A stretch of 64,000 bases of DNA from Puccinia triticina (taxonomy: Eukaryota; Basidiomycota; Pucciniomycetes; Pucciniales; Pucciniaceae): the NCBI RefSeq assembly GCF_026914185.1, contig NC_070568.1, positions 1,550,001 to 1,614,000 on the forward strand. The letters are read 5' to 3'. Made by a program: the position numbers and the translations under genes. Shown in pieces: positions 46,263 to 56,771 of the stretch. Position 1 is the first letter of the stretch. Each line of letters begins with the position of its first letter. The notes below the pieces were generated by a model, which ran no database searches, had not been told where the DNA came from, and worked only from the letters and a program-made list of their open reading frames with translations.

Positions 46263-46389
46263 TGTTGAAGTGTCAATCTAGCACTGCTTGTCACATTGTT
46301 GCTTACACATCCAATCACCATTTGAGGCAACACCACACATCATCATAAGCATACATCTACTGTATTCAACTTCAACATAGCAATGTGTG

Positions 46390-46428
<39 letters not shown>

Positions 46429-46511
46429 TATGTGAGTTTGACTCTCACAGTACACAAGGTTGTGGGTTCATTACCCACTTCACTCAGACTTTTCTTTTCA
46501 CTTGTTCAATA
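46263..46511 (+). repeat. left LTR of the 9.7-kb element
   Basis: Starts TGTTGAAGTGTCAATC and ends TTGTTCAATA. A tRNA-like segment occupies 46385-46455. Confidence 0.85.
46385..46455 (+). other. tRNA-Met-like cloverleaf inside the left LTR
   Basis: 71 nt. Acceptor arms GTGTGCT and AGTACAC pair at all seven positions (one G-T). D stem GCTC/GAGC with loop AATGGTTA, T stem GTGAG/CTCAC with loop TTTGACT. The anticodon arm is imperfect, with CAT in the loop region. A-box-like TTAGCTCAATGG is present. A working tRNA is unlikely. Confidence 0.6.
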
Positions 46512-46523
46512 GGTTATGAGCCC
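46512..46523 (+). promoter_or_regulatory. primer-binding site, initiator tRNA-Met half-molecule type
   Basis: GGTTATGAGCCC directly after the left LTR, the same 12 nt as in copia-1, complementary to the anticodon stem-loop of initiator tRNA-Met. Confidence 0.7.
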
Positions 46524-47195
46524 AGGTAGCGCTTGCTGCTTAGAGATGGCCATGGGTACCCGTCTGGCGGTACCCAGCACCTGCGGGTGGGTACCCCTCC
46601 CTGTCCTTGGGTACCCCCCTGTTGAGGTATGCTTTATGGTTACCCATCTAGCCCATTTCTAAATTTTCCATTTTCTCATATGTACACTCACAAATCAACC
46701 AATACGGCGGTACCACTGGATTCTACGGCTAAAACTACACAAGACACCATGAACAACACACCTTAACCCCTCTGGATCAGAAGATACAACCCCTTCAAGA
46801 TACCATCAGTCAGTTTCATACACACAAAACATCATACTCAGGTCATGTAATCCGTTACATGAACCACCCTTACCCAGGACCATGTAATCCGTTACATGGG
46901 CCACTCTGACACTTGTCTACCCTTTAAATATGCTTTACCTCATCAGCTGCACTCATTAAATTGTGTTATGCACGTGTCATGCAGTGTCATACAGTGTCAT
47001 GCACACTAGATGCAGGCTTATGCAGGCTTATGCAGTCTTATGCAGGTGCATGCAGACTAGTGTAATAGGGGCTGCAGTTCATGCAGGTGTCAAGCTAGCA
47101 AAAACCCCTCATGCAGCTTACACATGACATCATTTGACAGCAGGTGACAGACAGGAGCAGTACAGATGATCAGATGACCCAATGACATCACACGT

Positions 47196-48082
47196 CACTG
47201 CAAAAAAAACTCTAGAAACTGCTTGCAGTTGAGATGCAGCAAGCTGCAATCAAGGCTCAGCTCAAGCTGGAGTTAAGCACTCAAATTCCGTGCTGGTGCA
47301 CCTTGAGTGTGTACCTTGTTCAGCATTTCAATGTTGAACATGCTGTAGTGCTCATGCAGTAGGCTGAGGCAAATGAGCATCCCCCTGAGCACCCTTTTGT
47401 TTTCTTTTATTAAACACTCCATGCACCATTGAATCCAGCCAGAATAACATAAAAAGGGTATGTACACATGAAAGGGGGCAATGTACAGATGAAAGAAATA
47501 TGTACGCATGAAAGGGGAATGTGATGAGGTGTATTAACATATAAAAGGGATATGTACACATGATGAAAGGGGTATGTATGCATGAAAGGGGTATGTGCAG
47601 TAAGGGGTATTTGCACATGAAAGGGATATGTGGGATATGTAAACATCAAAGGGGTATGTAAACCTGAATGATGAAAGGGGTATTGAAAGGGATGTAAACA
47701 ACTCAAAGGGGACATGTAAACATGAAAGGGTCATGAACACATGATGAAAGGGGTATGTACACATTGTGAAAGTGATACATGCACATGAAAGGGATATACA
47801 CACATGAAAGGGGTATGTGCACATAAAGGGCTATGTACACATTATGAAAGGGGAGAATGCATACAAAAGGGATATGTGCATATGAAAGGGGTATGTGCAC
47901 ATGAAAGGGGAATTTGCACAGGTATCAACTCCTGTACTCATTTTTTTGTACCTAGACTCACTCTTGCATACATGAGGCAATGTGCATGGAATCAACCAGT
48001 GCTTGATTCATGCATGAGGCACAGCTTGCCTTGAGCTCTTGCATCTCAACTGCAAGCAGTTTCTAGAGTTTTTCTTGCAGTG
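47196..48082. mobile_element. 887-bp CACTG...CAGTG element carrying a minisatellite
   Basis: Terminal inverted repeats of about 43 bp (CACTGCAAAAAAAACTCTAG ... CTAGAGTTTTTCTTGCAGTG) match those of the foldback MITEs at 17516 and 45306. Exact 3-bp duplication CGT (47193-47195 and 48083-48085). No transposase. The middle is an expanded minisatellite. Confidence 0.88.
47450..47925. repeat. degenerate minisatellite GTATGTRCACATGAAAGGG
   Basis: About 25 irregular copies of a roughly 15-22-nt unit, all in one orientation, inside the CACTG element. The long minus-strand open frames here (rich in Tyr-Pro-Phe-His) come from this repeat and are not genes. Confidence 0.85.
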
Positions 48083-48109
48083 CGTCAATTACATCATAGG
48101 CCAAACTCA

Positions 48110-48760
48110 AATCCCTCACCTCCACTTTCTCACCAGCTAAATTCCCTCATCATTACATCATGTGACCTGTCAATTGGGCTAAATTCCCTCATCTAGGCTG
48201 TACCACCAGCCAAAATCCCTCATTTGACAGCTCAGGGCAGCTAAAATCCCTCATTCCCTGTTTCCCCTGGAGCTAAAATCCCTCACTCTTTTCTATTTAA
48301 GGAGGCTCTCCTCCCCCCAGTTGTAATTTCTCTCAGCAAACTACTTGCAGTCAGCTCACCCCATAACAGTACAACACTTGCTCACTCTACAGTATTAGTC
48401 CTCACTATATTGTGGGTTTATCCTTATTACATAACAATTACATACATACAACAACTCTATTACATCGCTCAATCACCGTTAAACCCTCTGTCAGGGTGTT
48501 CCACAACCCCCTTTGCGGCAACACACGGACCATATCAACTTACGACTCAATCAGCACCAGCTACATCACCCATATCCCCTAAGCCACTTGTTCGACGTAG
48601 GCTATCTTTTGATACACCTCCACAATCACTACATAAACCTTCCAATTGTAGATTGGGGGTCTTGATTTAGTGTCTAGTGACCCAGGAAAGGAAGAGGTAA
48701 CCTCATTCATCCCTTTCCACACTCAGCAAAAGGTTCTCAGGAACACTTTTGAGCTTTACA
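48110..48760 (+). mobile_element. 5'-truncated gypsy-type LTR
   Basis: Resembles the LTR at 58188-59049: GGAGCTAAAATCCCTCAC, then a TATA-like TCTATTTAAGGAG, CTCTCCTCCCCCC, and the end CAGCAAAAGGTTCTCAGG...TTTTGAGCTTTACA. The first few hundred bases of the LTR are missing or unrecognisable. Confidence 0.6.
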
Positions 48761-49566
48761 CCATGGGTGCTGTTTACGGGTACAGGTCTGTGAAATATGG
48801 CTGAAAAAGAGCAAGTACCTGTGTCCAACACAGGTACCTGTTCAGGCACCCGCTGGTGAGTTCTCCAATCCTGGAGAGCGACAACCCATACACGGCATCT
48901 GACCTCAACCTCATACACCATGACACAATCAAGAAAGAGACCACGCCGCCAGCCCTCGAATTCACCGACTTCCTCGCCTCCAGGACCTTCAGATGGTCAG
49001 ACCAAAGCAAATCAAACAGATGTTGTTGATGCAGATATTTTGGTTGCAAATGATGATGTCACAGATACCTCAACTAGCTCTCCAAAAAAAGCCCCTTGGA
49101 CCAGCCAGCCTAGTACCAGTTGGGAGCTCTCTGATCCTGAAGAGCTTGGTAAGCTTTCTTTGTCCTCTTAGACCTTGTTCATCTCACTGACTTTGGCATC
49201 TGATATGTTTTCTGAAAGCTTGAGCTCAGAAAATTTCCTCGATGTCAATCAGTGCCGCCTATTCCAGCTACCACAAACCAGAACTATCAACACATCTTGA
49301 CAAAAAGGGACGGCACATGATTGCGTATCCATGCAGGACGTTAGCCGTCCAGAGACCCTTTCTCAATTTTCTGGACTGACCTTTATTCCGGTTTCAGATG
49401 CAGCACAAAGATACACCGGCCCACGTATGACTCGTCGTGCAGCAACTTGCTGAAACATGCCACTGGATGTCTCAAGAAGCTGCGTGAATCAACTAGCAAT
49501 CAGAATCTGGCTGGTCCTGGTGGTTGTGGAGGGGATATTGATTTGGAAGAGGTGAGTGACCGACAT

Positions 49567-49959
49567 CAACAATGGGAAGTTACGTTATCCGTAACGAAAA
49601 GTAACGGATAACGTAACTAAATTGGTGCCGTTATCCTTGCGCTAACGGCAGCATTGTTTTAGTTACGTTATTTTTTGATTTTTTTTCTGTTTTATTAGAC
49701 CCGTTACGTTATCCCCCGCAATCTGAGAAGGATAACGTGCGGATAACGCGGGTTTTTTGCCTATTTTACGGTGCTTTTACGCCAGATAACGCGGTTAGCG
49801 CGTTATCGGCGTTATTTTTTGCGGCATCAAGGCGGAAATTCGCCTCTGTTACGTTATCCAAAATAGCGCAGGAATATTTCACCAGATAACGATAACGGTG
49901 GGAAGTTACGTTACGAAAATCCCGCTGGATAACGTAACGTAAGTAACTTCCCATTGTTG
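49567..49959. mobile_element. MITE with CAAC...GTTG termini (element B)
   Basis: Perfect 17-bp terminal inverted repeats CAACAATGGGAAGTTAC. Flanks CCGACAT and CCAACAT are a 7-bp duplication with one change. The 393-bp interior is tiled with GTTATC/GATAAC and GTAACG words. Inserted in an intron of the hAT gene just after GTGAGT. Confidence 0.9.
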
Positions 49960-51234
49960 CCAACATGTCTCTCTCTCAGATTTTGGAACCACCAGAAAAA
50001 ACAGAGTGCCTGCCTATTGTTTCTTGAGGTAAACCAACTGTGCGCTATCTGGTGCGCAGAGGCTGCACAACCCTTTGCTGCTTTGGCGGACGAGGCCCAC
50101 AAATCTATTCTCCATCCAAAAGTCGTTAATCACATGCCGTCAGCGAAGGTAGTTTTGAGATCAATTCATATGCTCTATACTGCTGTTCAAGACAGTTACT
50201 GGGATGATTTAAATGTAGACAGCTCATTTAATCATTAATTCCTTTCAGTGATGCACCAAAACTGGCTATCTAATAATGTTTAATTGTTTTTGTTGGTCAG
50301 AAACATGTGGGTGCCATGTACCTTGGGGCCGATGCATGGCAGTCACCCAATGGCCAGGATATCCTCGGGGTAATCATTTACCGCTTAGTGGAGAAGGATG
50401 GCGGAAAATTCAATCCCCAGTCCATGCCACTAGATTTTGTTCAGCTTGCTTACAGTCACACTGGAGACTATCTTGCCAAAACGATGCGGTTGGTAGTTGA
50501 AAAATTTGAAGTTCAAGATTTTCAGCTCCTGTCTCTTTGGTGAAAAGGAGTTGATAGGGTTTTGAGTTCACGCTATAGCGGCTTGGACAGCGGCCAGCGG
50601 AACGTGGGCCCCACTATAGCTTAAAAAGCCAGTGGGAATAAACCTCACCTCAACGCTGAATAGCGGAGGGGCTAGCTCCCTTACAAGTGTAAGGGGACGC
50701 AGCAATAACTCAAGCCAGGCGCCATAGCTTTTGATAAGAAGAGGTTATTTTCTGAGTTACAGGTGTGATAACAATCACCTGTACCTAGAAAATACACAAG
50801 TAGAGGTCGAAAAAAGCTGTAAAAGGAGGAAAAGGTTAGTTGATTATTGAAAAACCCACTCACTATAATTTGTAGTAAGGTGCACAGGTTTGTATGGTAA
50901 TAATCTTGGGGGGAAAGATCTCTCCAGAGGAAAGATCCCCCCCTTTTATATTACAAGGATCAGCTCCTCCTTCGAGTCAAGGCCCTGAGGGATCCTTAAC
51001 TCCAAGGAAAGGGAGCAGTCCACGGAATTCAGATGAGGGATTTACATAAATAATTATGTAATCCCTCTTTTTGTGTATACATTATTCTTAATCAGGATAA
51101 ATACACAGAGAGATAAGATTATCTCTCTCTGTATGGACTATATGTAATAAATGTGAAATAGAGTTAATGACATACTCAAAAGAGTGTGAAATATGTAGTT
51201 TAATACATAATAACTGTACATGGAAATAAAAGGT

Positions 51235-51335
51235 ACATCATTAATGTAATGACAGGGAATTGAACTCATGACTTCATGTACATGAGTCAATTACTAATGG
51301 AGTCTTTAACCATTGGCCGGTTATAAGACATGTAC
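51235..51335 (-). other. degenerate tRNA-like sequence
   Basis: On the minus strand: GGCCAATGGTTAAAGACT (A-box-like), a region with CTCATGTACATGA, and GAGTTCAATTCCC (B-box-like). The T stem pairs poorly. It could be the head of a SINE; no tail or second copy was found. Confidence 0.3.
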
Positions 51336-53366
51336 TTTGCAGTTGTAGACACATGGACTTAGTGTCTCAGTGTCTGAAAAAGATAAAGTACGTCCAATTT
51401 AATGCCTCTCCCTCTCACCTCTCCTTCCTCTTGTGATACATTTTTATGTCCTATTTCATTGCTTTTAATCAGATCTGTGGCATTGTTGCCGACAATGCCT
51501 CAAACAATGCGTCTATGGTGGCCGCTATGAAAAAGTTTAAATGGCCTCGTCCAAATTGGATCAGGTGTTTTGCACATATACTTAATCTGATTGTCCAATC
51601 AATCCTGCGGCCGTTCAAGAATCTCCAAAAAAAAAAACACCTGGGAAACGGGCGACCAATATCGAAACAGACAAAGAATCAGAATATGATGTCAAGATAC
51701 AGATCCAAAGGCAAGTTGTTTTATTATTTCATAATAATGAACATCATTCTCATGGTCTCAATGGAAACATAGATACAACACCAATGATTCCATCTGTGGG
51801 GAAGATGATGCCGCCAAAGGAGACCCTGCTGACAGTGAAGATTTGGAGGATTTGAACTGCAAAAATGAGTCGGAGTCTGAGTTATCTATGGCCGACATTG
51901 AGGATTTGAGTGATGAGGATGAAGATAACGACCTCTACACTTCAGTATCATGCAAACAGAGCTTAAATAAGGAAAATGATTCACCTCCAAGCAAGAGCGA
52001 GTTCCACAAACTCACTTCACTTCTTTCTAGTTCCGTGCCATAGCTCGGAAGCTGCGCAAATCTCCGAATTCGAAGGCCAAGTTCATTAAAATATGTGCAG
52101 AAATGGATTGCTCGACACCTCACAGCATTCCGAGAGACATCCAAACACAATGGAACTCCACCTTTGCTCAGCTCAAAGGAGTAATTCAATGTGAGAAAGC
52201 AATGTGGGTAACAGATCACATCTCTGATGAAGTCATCACAAAAGCTGATTATAATCTGTGGGGCAGCTTCATCTGGCAAAAGGACCACAAATTTGGGATG
52301 CCTTGATGCTATCACATTGGCGATGTTGATATACACTTGGCACACAACCTCGTTGCCATCTTGCAGATATTCTACAAACAAACACTCCAAATTTCTGTGT
52401 CTGGATCTGCTTGACTGACACATATCATTGTCTTCATAGATGAGATAACCAAACATCTTTCAAATGTGATCAAGGGAGACAGCAAAAAATACCCACCCGT
52501 ACTCCAAAACGCATGCCAACTCGGCCTTCAGCTTACCAATAAATATTATACACTTACTGACTGCTCGCCTTTGAGTCACATCGCCATGGGTTTGTCTTCC
52601 TTCTGTCTCAATCCCATCTGAATATGCTAACTGATACCTATCTGATTGCCTTTTGAACAGTACTCCACCCATCCTTCAAAGACCAGTACTTTGAGATCGC
52701 TGGCTGGGAAAAAAATTGGATTGACGAAGCCCTTTGGCTGACACAAGATATGTTCAATAAATTCTACAAGCCTCCGCTCAAAGATCTCCCCTCCAGTCAA
52801 TCAAAAAAATCAAGCAAGGTGGGCTAATTTTGATAATCAAATGCACTCCTGGCTTGGTCGGCTGACAACTGATGATTTCAGCCCAAAACTGGACATATTG
52901 CTCAGCTTGCATTGGCTGCCCAATTGGGTCAATCCTCAAATGATCCACTCGAACTCTGGCTCTCTTCTGGGCTCATTTTAGAGGACGGCTCCCCGATCAA
53001 TGCACTTAAGTGGTTGATCCAACAAAAGCGCACTGGAAATACCCACGGTGGGCTTGTCCAAATAGCCCTCAATGTCCTCAGTTGCCCAGGTAAGTCATTC
53101 TAAATTGTCCCCATTTTTGCCTGCATATCTGATTGTTATTCAATCTAGCCACTTCCGTAAATGTTGAGCGGGCTTTCTTGTTTGGAAGGGATTACGTATC
53201 CAAAAAAAGACACCGCCTCAGTACGGTTTCTATCAGCAGGGGATGTCAGTCCCTTTTTACTCAAAAAACCACTTGATCCCCCCAGGTATGCTCAGCAAGT
53301 GGAAGGATGGGCTCCACACTGAAAAAAAGGAAAAATCAAAAAGAAAAGGTAAAGATCAAGTGTGAT

Positions 53367-55307
53367 CATGCAACCCAATTTTTATCTGCAAACAGATCTT
53401 GTACATATGATCAACAAAGCTTTGTACCAAAAAAAATTAACTAACAAATAGTCGCTTCAGAATTGAAAAAAAAGCTGAATTCGTCTCAAATATATTGAGG
53501 GTACTGGCGGTACCTGTGCTGTCAGCTGGCTACTATGGCAGAGCCACCGTGACAAATAAAAATATAAAAAATAGTTTTACATATGAAAGAGATATTATTA
53601 CTCTTACACATGTAAAACTACGCAAAAACATTAAATACATATATAATTAATTAATTACTCAGTTTTATGTAATTAATATGTAAAATATTATAGAAGATTC
53701 TTATTCTACGGGTAAAATAACCTAACCCTTAATTATTCTCCCTTCCTTGTGTAAACTAACTTCAAAGTTTGCGCAAGTGCATCACGCCCCGCGTAGATGC
53801 ACTTGTATGCACATATATATATAAGTACATATATTTACACCCATTTTTAGTGACGTAACTGAGGTGTTGTGTATAGTTTAAAAGATGGCTTTATTTGTTG
53901 CGTGGCGCACCCAAGCCCGCGTGCTCTGTTGCCTAGAGCTCAAGCCCGCGCTCCTAGTGTACATATATGCATAATGCATAAACTAGCCTGCAACCAAAGC
54001 GCTCAGGTTACCAGTAAGTAAGAATGGGCCAGAATACGCCCCAATAGCAATATTACATGTGTTATATGTCTTGTACACATGTAATTAATCACCAAACAAG
54101 ATGTAATTACCACGTCATCCAATATCAAAACATTCTAGATGGAAAAAGGCTCTTGCAACGTGCACAGGAGACACTAGAAAGCGCCCCAGCTTCTCCCAAG
54201 CCTCACTACGTGTAAATTACAACTGTAGTAAATATGTAGAAAGGACCAAATGAACTGGAGCACTTAATAAGCGCCTCCAGAACATGTATGTAGCACTGCT
54301 TGCACGTGTACAATTGCACAGAAGCCAGTTCTAGTACCTTCTGTGGCACATTTCCACGGAAATGAGCGTCACAGAACCCCCAAACCAGCCCCCATGACGT
54401 GTAAGGCATGTGTAAAAACACGCAGAACCTCTGTAAAAGGCTCTTGGCAACCCTTGTATCCAAGCCCCAAGGTTCCACGACCCACAGCGCCTTCTAGCGC
54501 AACCAAATTGCCTCAGAATGCGCCCACAAGTGTCCCCATGTCCCCTGGGCGCCCCTGGAGGCCTGCCTAGGCTATATAAAGGGCCCTTTCTCCGCCCAAA
54601 AGGAGATTCCCCAGCTTTACATTACCTATTAGAATTTTACCCACCTTCAACAGCCTCAGTAGCCTGTGATTTGCCAGGTAAAATACCTACTTTCGTGATT
54701 TTTAGCCCCAATTTCCGCCCTGAAGCTGTCCAGTAACCACCCTGCCCTCAAGATTAACACTTCTGAGCGCCTCCAACTGCCCAACTTCACGCCTGAAGAA
54801 CCTCAAGTGCCCCTAGGGTCTTATACTAGTAAGTTTAAGCCCCTTCTCTTGGGATTCTCCGCTATTTCTTTCTGGGATTTGAAACACCCCTGTTTACAGG
54901 CCCCAGTTCTTCATTCTAGAGGGATTAAACACCCCTGATTTATCAGGCCCCTCTTTAAAATTAATTATATTCATTTTATTACGTCAAATTGGCCCAAATT
55001 GCCTTAATCTTACGCCATAATTCCCAACAATTACGTTGGAATTAACCCTTATAACCTTGTCTTAGAGTTTTATAACTCTAATCTTTTGCTTTGCACCACG
55101 TGTAGCTAGAAGGATAATATCCTTGGCATCACGTAGGCTGACATGTGCGCGGGTGTTGGCAGCAAGTCCGGGTACCCACAATTTTACAAAATAACAGCGG
55201 GTACCCGGACACGCCGTGGGTACCCGGGTCCCTTTGGCCATCTCTATTGCTGCTTCAAAATTGAAATTGGAAAGATTGGTGCATTACGCGCAACCCTGTA
55301 TCAAGCA
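53367..55307. other. repeat-derived region with an LTR-like promoter
   Basis: No coding frame supported. AT-rich to about 53720. CTATATAAAGGG at about 54570 followed by a C/T-rich leader resembles an LTR promoter. GGGTACCC words cluster at 55170-55235 and, in reverse order near a GAGATGGCCA word, at 46550-46615. Confidence 0.35.
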
Positions 55308-55703
55308 CAACGGTGGGTAGTTACGGTACGGTTATTGGTAACGTACCAATATTGTAACGTTTTTTTTCTTGTTACCGTTACCGTTAACCATAACGGAAGT
55401 GCATTACGATATCACACACCCAGGATGTATGGCATTTAACATCTGTTACAATATCTGCCCGCACAGAGGGGCAGATATTGGACTGCATATGATCCAGAGG
55501 GGGCCATTTGCCCCTCTTTATCTTGTTAACCAGTGGTTAAGTAGCGCAAGTAAAACACCAAAAAAATCAGGCCCGTTACGATACGGGCCCGGGGTTACAA
55601 CTAGTCGTTACTAGTAGCGCTAACGCCTAAGCGCAGTAACGGCAAGCGTTACACTAAACAGATAACGGCAGTTATTGTAGCGTATTATAACTACCCACCG
55701 CTG
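55308..55703. mobile_element. MITE with CAAC...GTTG termini (element C)
   Basis: Terminal inverted repeats of 16 bp with one mismatch (CAACGGTGGGTAGTTA against CAGCGGTGGGTAGTTA). Exact 7-bp target duplication TCAAGCA (55301-55307 and 55704-55710). Ends of the 396-bp body are rich in GTTACG/GTAACG words. It lies 15 bp before the right LTR of the 9.7-kb element. Confidence 0.92.
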
Positions 55704-55718
55704 TCAAGCATGGGGGAA

Positions 55719-55846
55719 TGTTGAAGTGTCAATCTAGCACTGCTTGTCACATTTTTGCTTACACATCCAATCACCCACCATTGGAGGCAACACCACACAT
55801 CATCATAAGCATACATCTACTGTATTCAACTGCAACATAGCAATGT

Positions 55847-55888
<42 letters not shown>

Positions 55889-55971
55889 TATGTGAGTTCA
55901 GCTCTCACAGTACACGAGGTTGTGGTTTCATTACCCACTTCACTTGGACCTTTCTTTTCACTTTTTCAATA
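55719..55971 (+). repeat. right LTR of the 9.7-kb element
   Basis: Starts TGTTGAAGTGTCAATC, ends TTTTTCAATA, and is followed by CCTTA. It holds the second tRNA-like segment at 55845-55915, whose acceptor stem pairs at seven of seven positions (GTGTACT/AGTACAC). Confidence 0.85.
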
Positions 55972-56012
55972 CCTTACAGCCAAGCAAAATTGTCTGAAAA
56001 GTTGGTAGGAGC

Positions 56013-56685
56013 TTGTCTGTCCATCAAGCATTGCCAAATCAACCAATTACTTTTTCCACCCACTCCTCTTCAAACTTTCCATGTCTCCCTTTCTTCACCC
56101 TTTTTTTCCCTTTTCCCCTTCCCGTCAACCATCTCCACCAATCAGACATGTCTGACAGCAAACTACCCCCTGGAAGGTTTGCCCCCAAAACAACCAACCA
56201 CCCCAGACCAATTCCCGGCCTTCAAACAATTAATTGCACCACCCCCATAAACCATACCCTAAAGAACATTCTTGGATCCCAAGTTTTGACAAACAACTTC
56301 TTCTATGGCAGAATGGGCCGTGTTCCCTCCAACCACACCCAGACGGAGGGACCATCAAACTTTGGTGCTTATAAGGGCAAAAGCCCAGATTTTCTCGGAT
56401 GATGTTCCTGAGGAGACAACCTTCCAACCTTGCCTTGCAGGTCAAAACATCAGATCTTCAGCCAAAAACTGGCACCGCACAGAACCTGCCCCCAACCTCC
56501 CCAAACCAGGGCCAAGCCAGCCATCCACACAAAACCAACAGGATGGTCAGACCCAATCAATCACACAAGCTGACTTCTTGAGTCTCCTGGTGGAACTGCG
56601 CCTTCAATGCACGGACAATTGTGCTTGCCATTGGGACTATCTTGCCCAAAGAGAAGCTGAGGACAATCATACACAAAAGTGATTG
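56013..56685 (+). pseudogene. unassigned broken open frame, possibly retroelement gag
   Basis: Two overlapping frames, one with MSDSKLPPGRFAPKTTNH (ATG 56148) up to 56402 and one running 56305-56682 with QSITQADFLSLLVELRLQC. Their Pro/Gln/Asn-rich make-up and position beside gypsy remnants suggest gag, but no zinc knuckle or family motif is seen. Confidence 0.25.
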
Positions 56686-56771
56686 TTTGTTGATGAGGAG
56701 GCAAAACTAGCGTCCATTGTGGCCACCACCATCAAGTCATTCAAACCGGAGAACGTCCTCAAACCTCATGG

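Larger units (their letters stand above)
48920..53366 (+). pseudogene. hAT-family transposase gene, interrupted
   Basis: Exon pieces in order: a Lys/Ser-rich start (MTQSRKRPRRQPSN), half a BED-type finger (SNLLKHATGCLKK), CAIWCAEAAQPFAALADEAH, YLGADAWQSPNGQDILGVI, ICGIVADNASNNASMVAAM, TQWNSTFAQLKGV and the C-terminal dimerisation region DPLELWLSSGL ... NVLSCPATSVNVERAFLFG ... KKRHRLSTVSISR, ending near 53366. These are the usual hAT blocks. A CAAC MITE sits in one intron (49567-49959). About 0.9 kb of foreign sequence (roughly 50541-51440) separates the KFEVQDF part from the ICGIVADN part. Whether all exons still join is doubtful. hAT ends with an 8-bp duplication were not located. Confidence 0.8.
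46263..55971 (+). mobile_element. 9.7-kb LTR-bounded element without its own gag-pol
   Basis: LTRs at 46263-46511 and 55719-55971 are about 90% alike by eye and flanked by the 5-bp duplication CCTTA (46258-46262 and 55972-55976). A 12-nt initiator tRNA-Met type primer site follows the left LTR and GGGGGAA precedes the right. No retroelement gag, protease, integrase or reverse transcriptase was found inside. The interior holds a CACTG MITE, part of a gypsy-type LTR, a hAT gene and two CAAC MITEs. It may be a large non-autonomous derivative that later collected insertions. Confidence 0.75.

Noticed and set aside
46385..46455. Functional tRNA-Met gene
   Set aside because: The anticodon stem does not pair well, the B box differs from GGTTCGANNCC, and the same segment sits in both LTRs of one element. 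Kept only as a tRNA-like feature.
47352..47900. Several minus-strand frames rich in Tyr, Pro, Phe and His
   Set aside because: They translate the GTATGTRCACATGAAAGGG minisatellite and show no gene structure.
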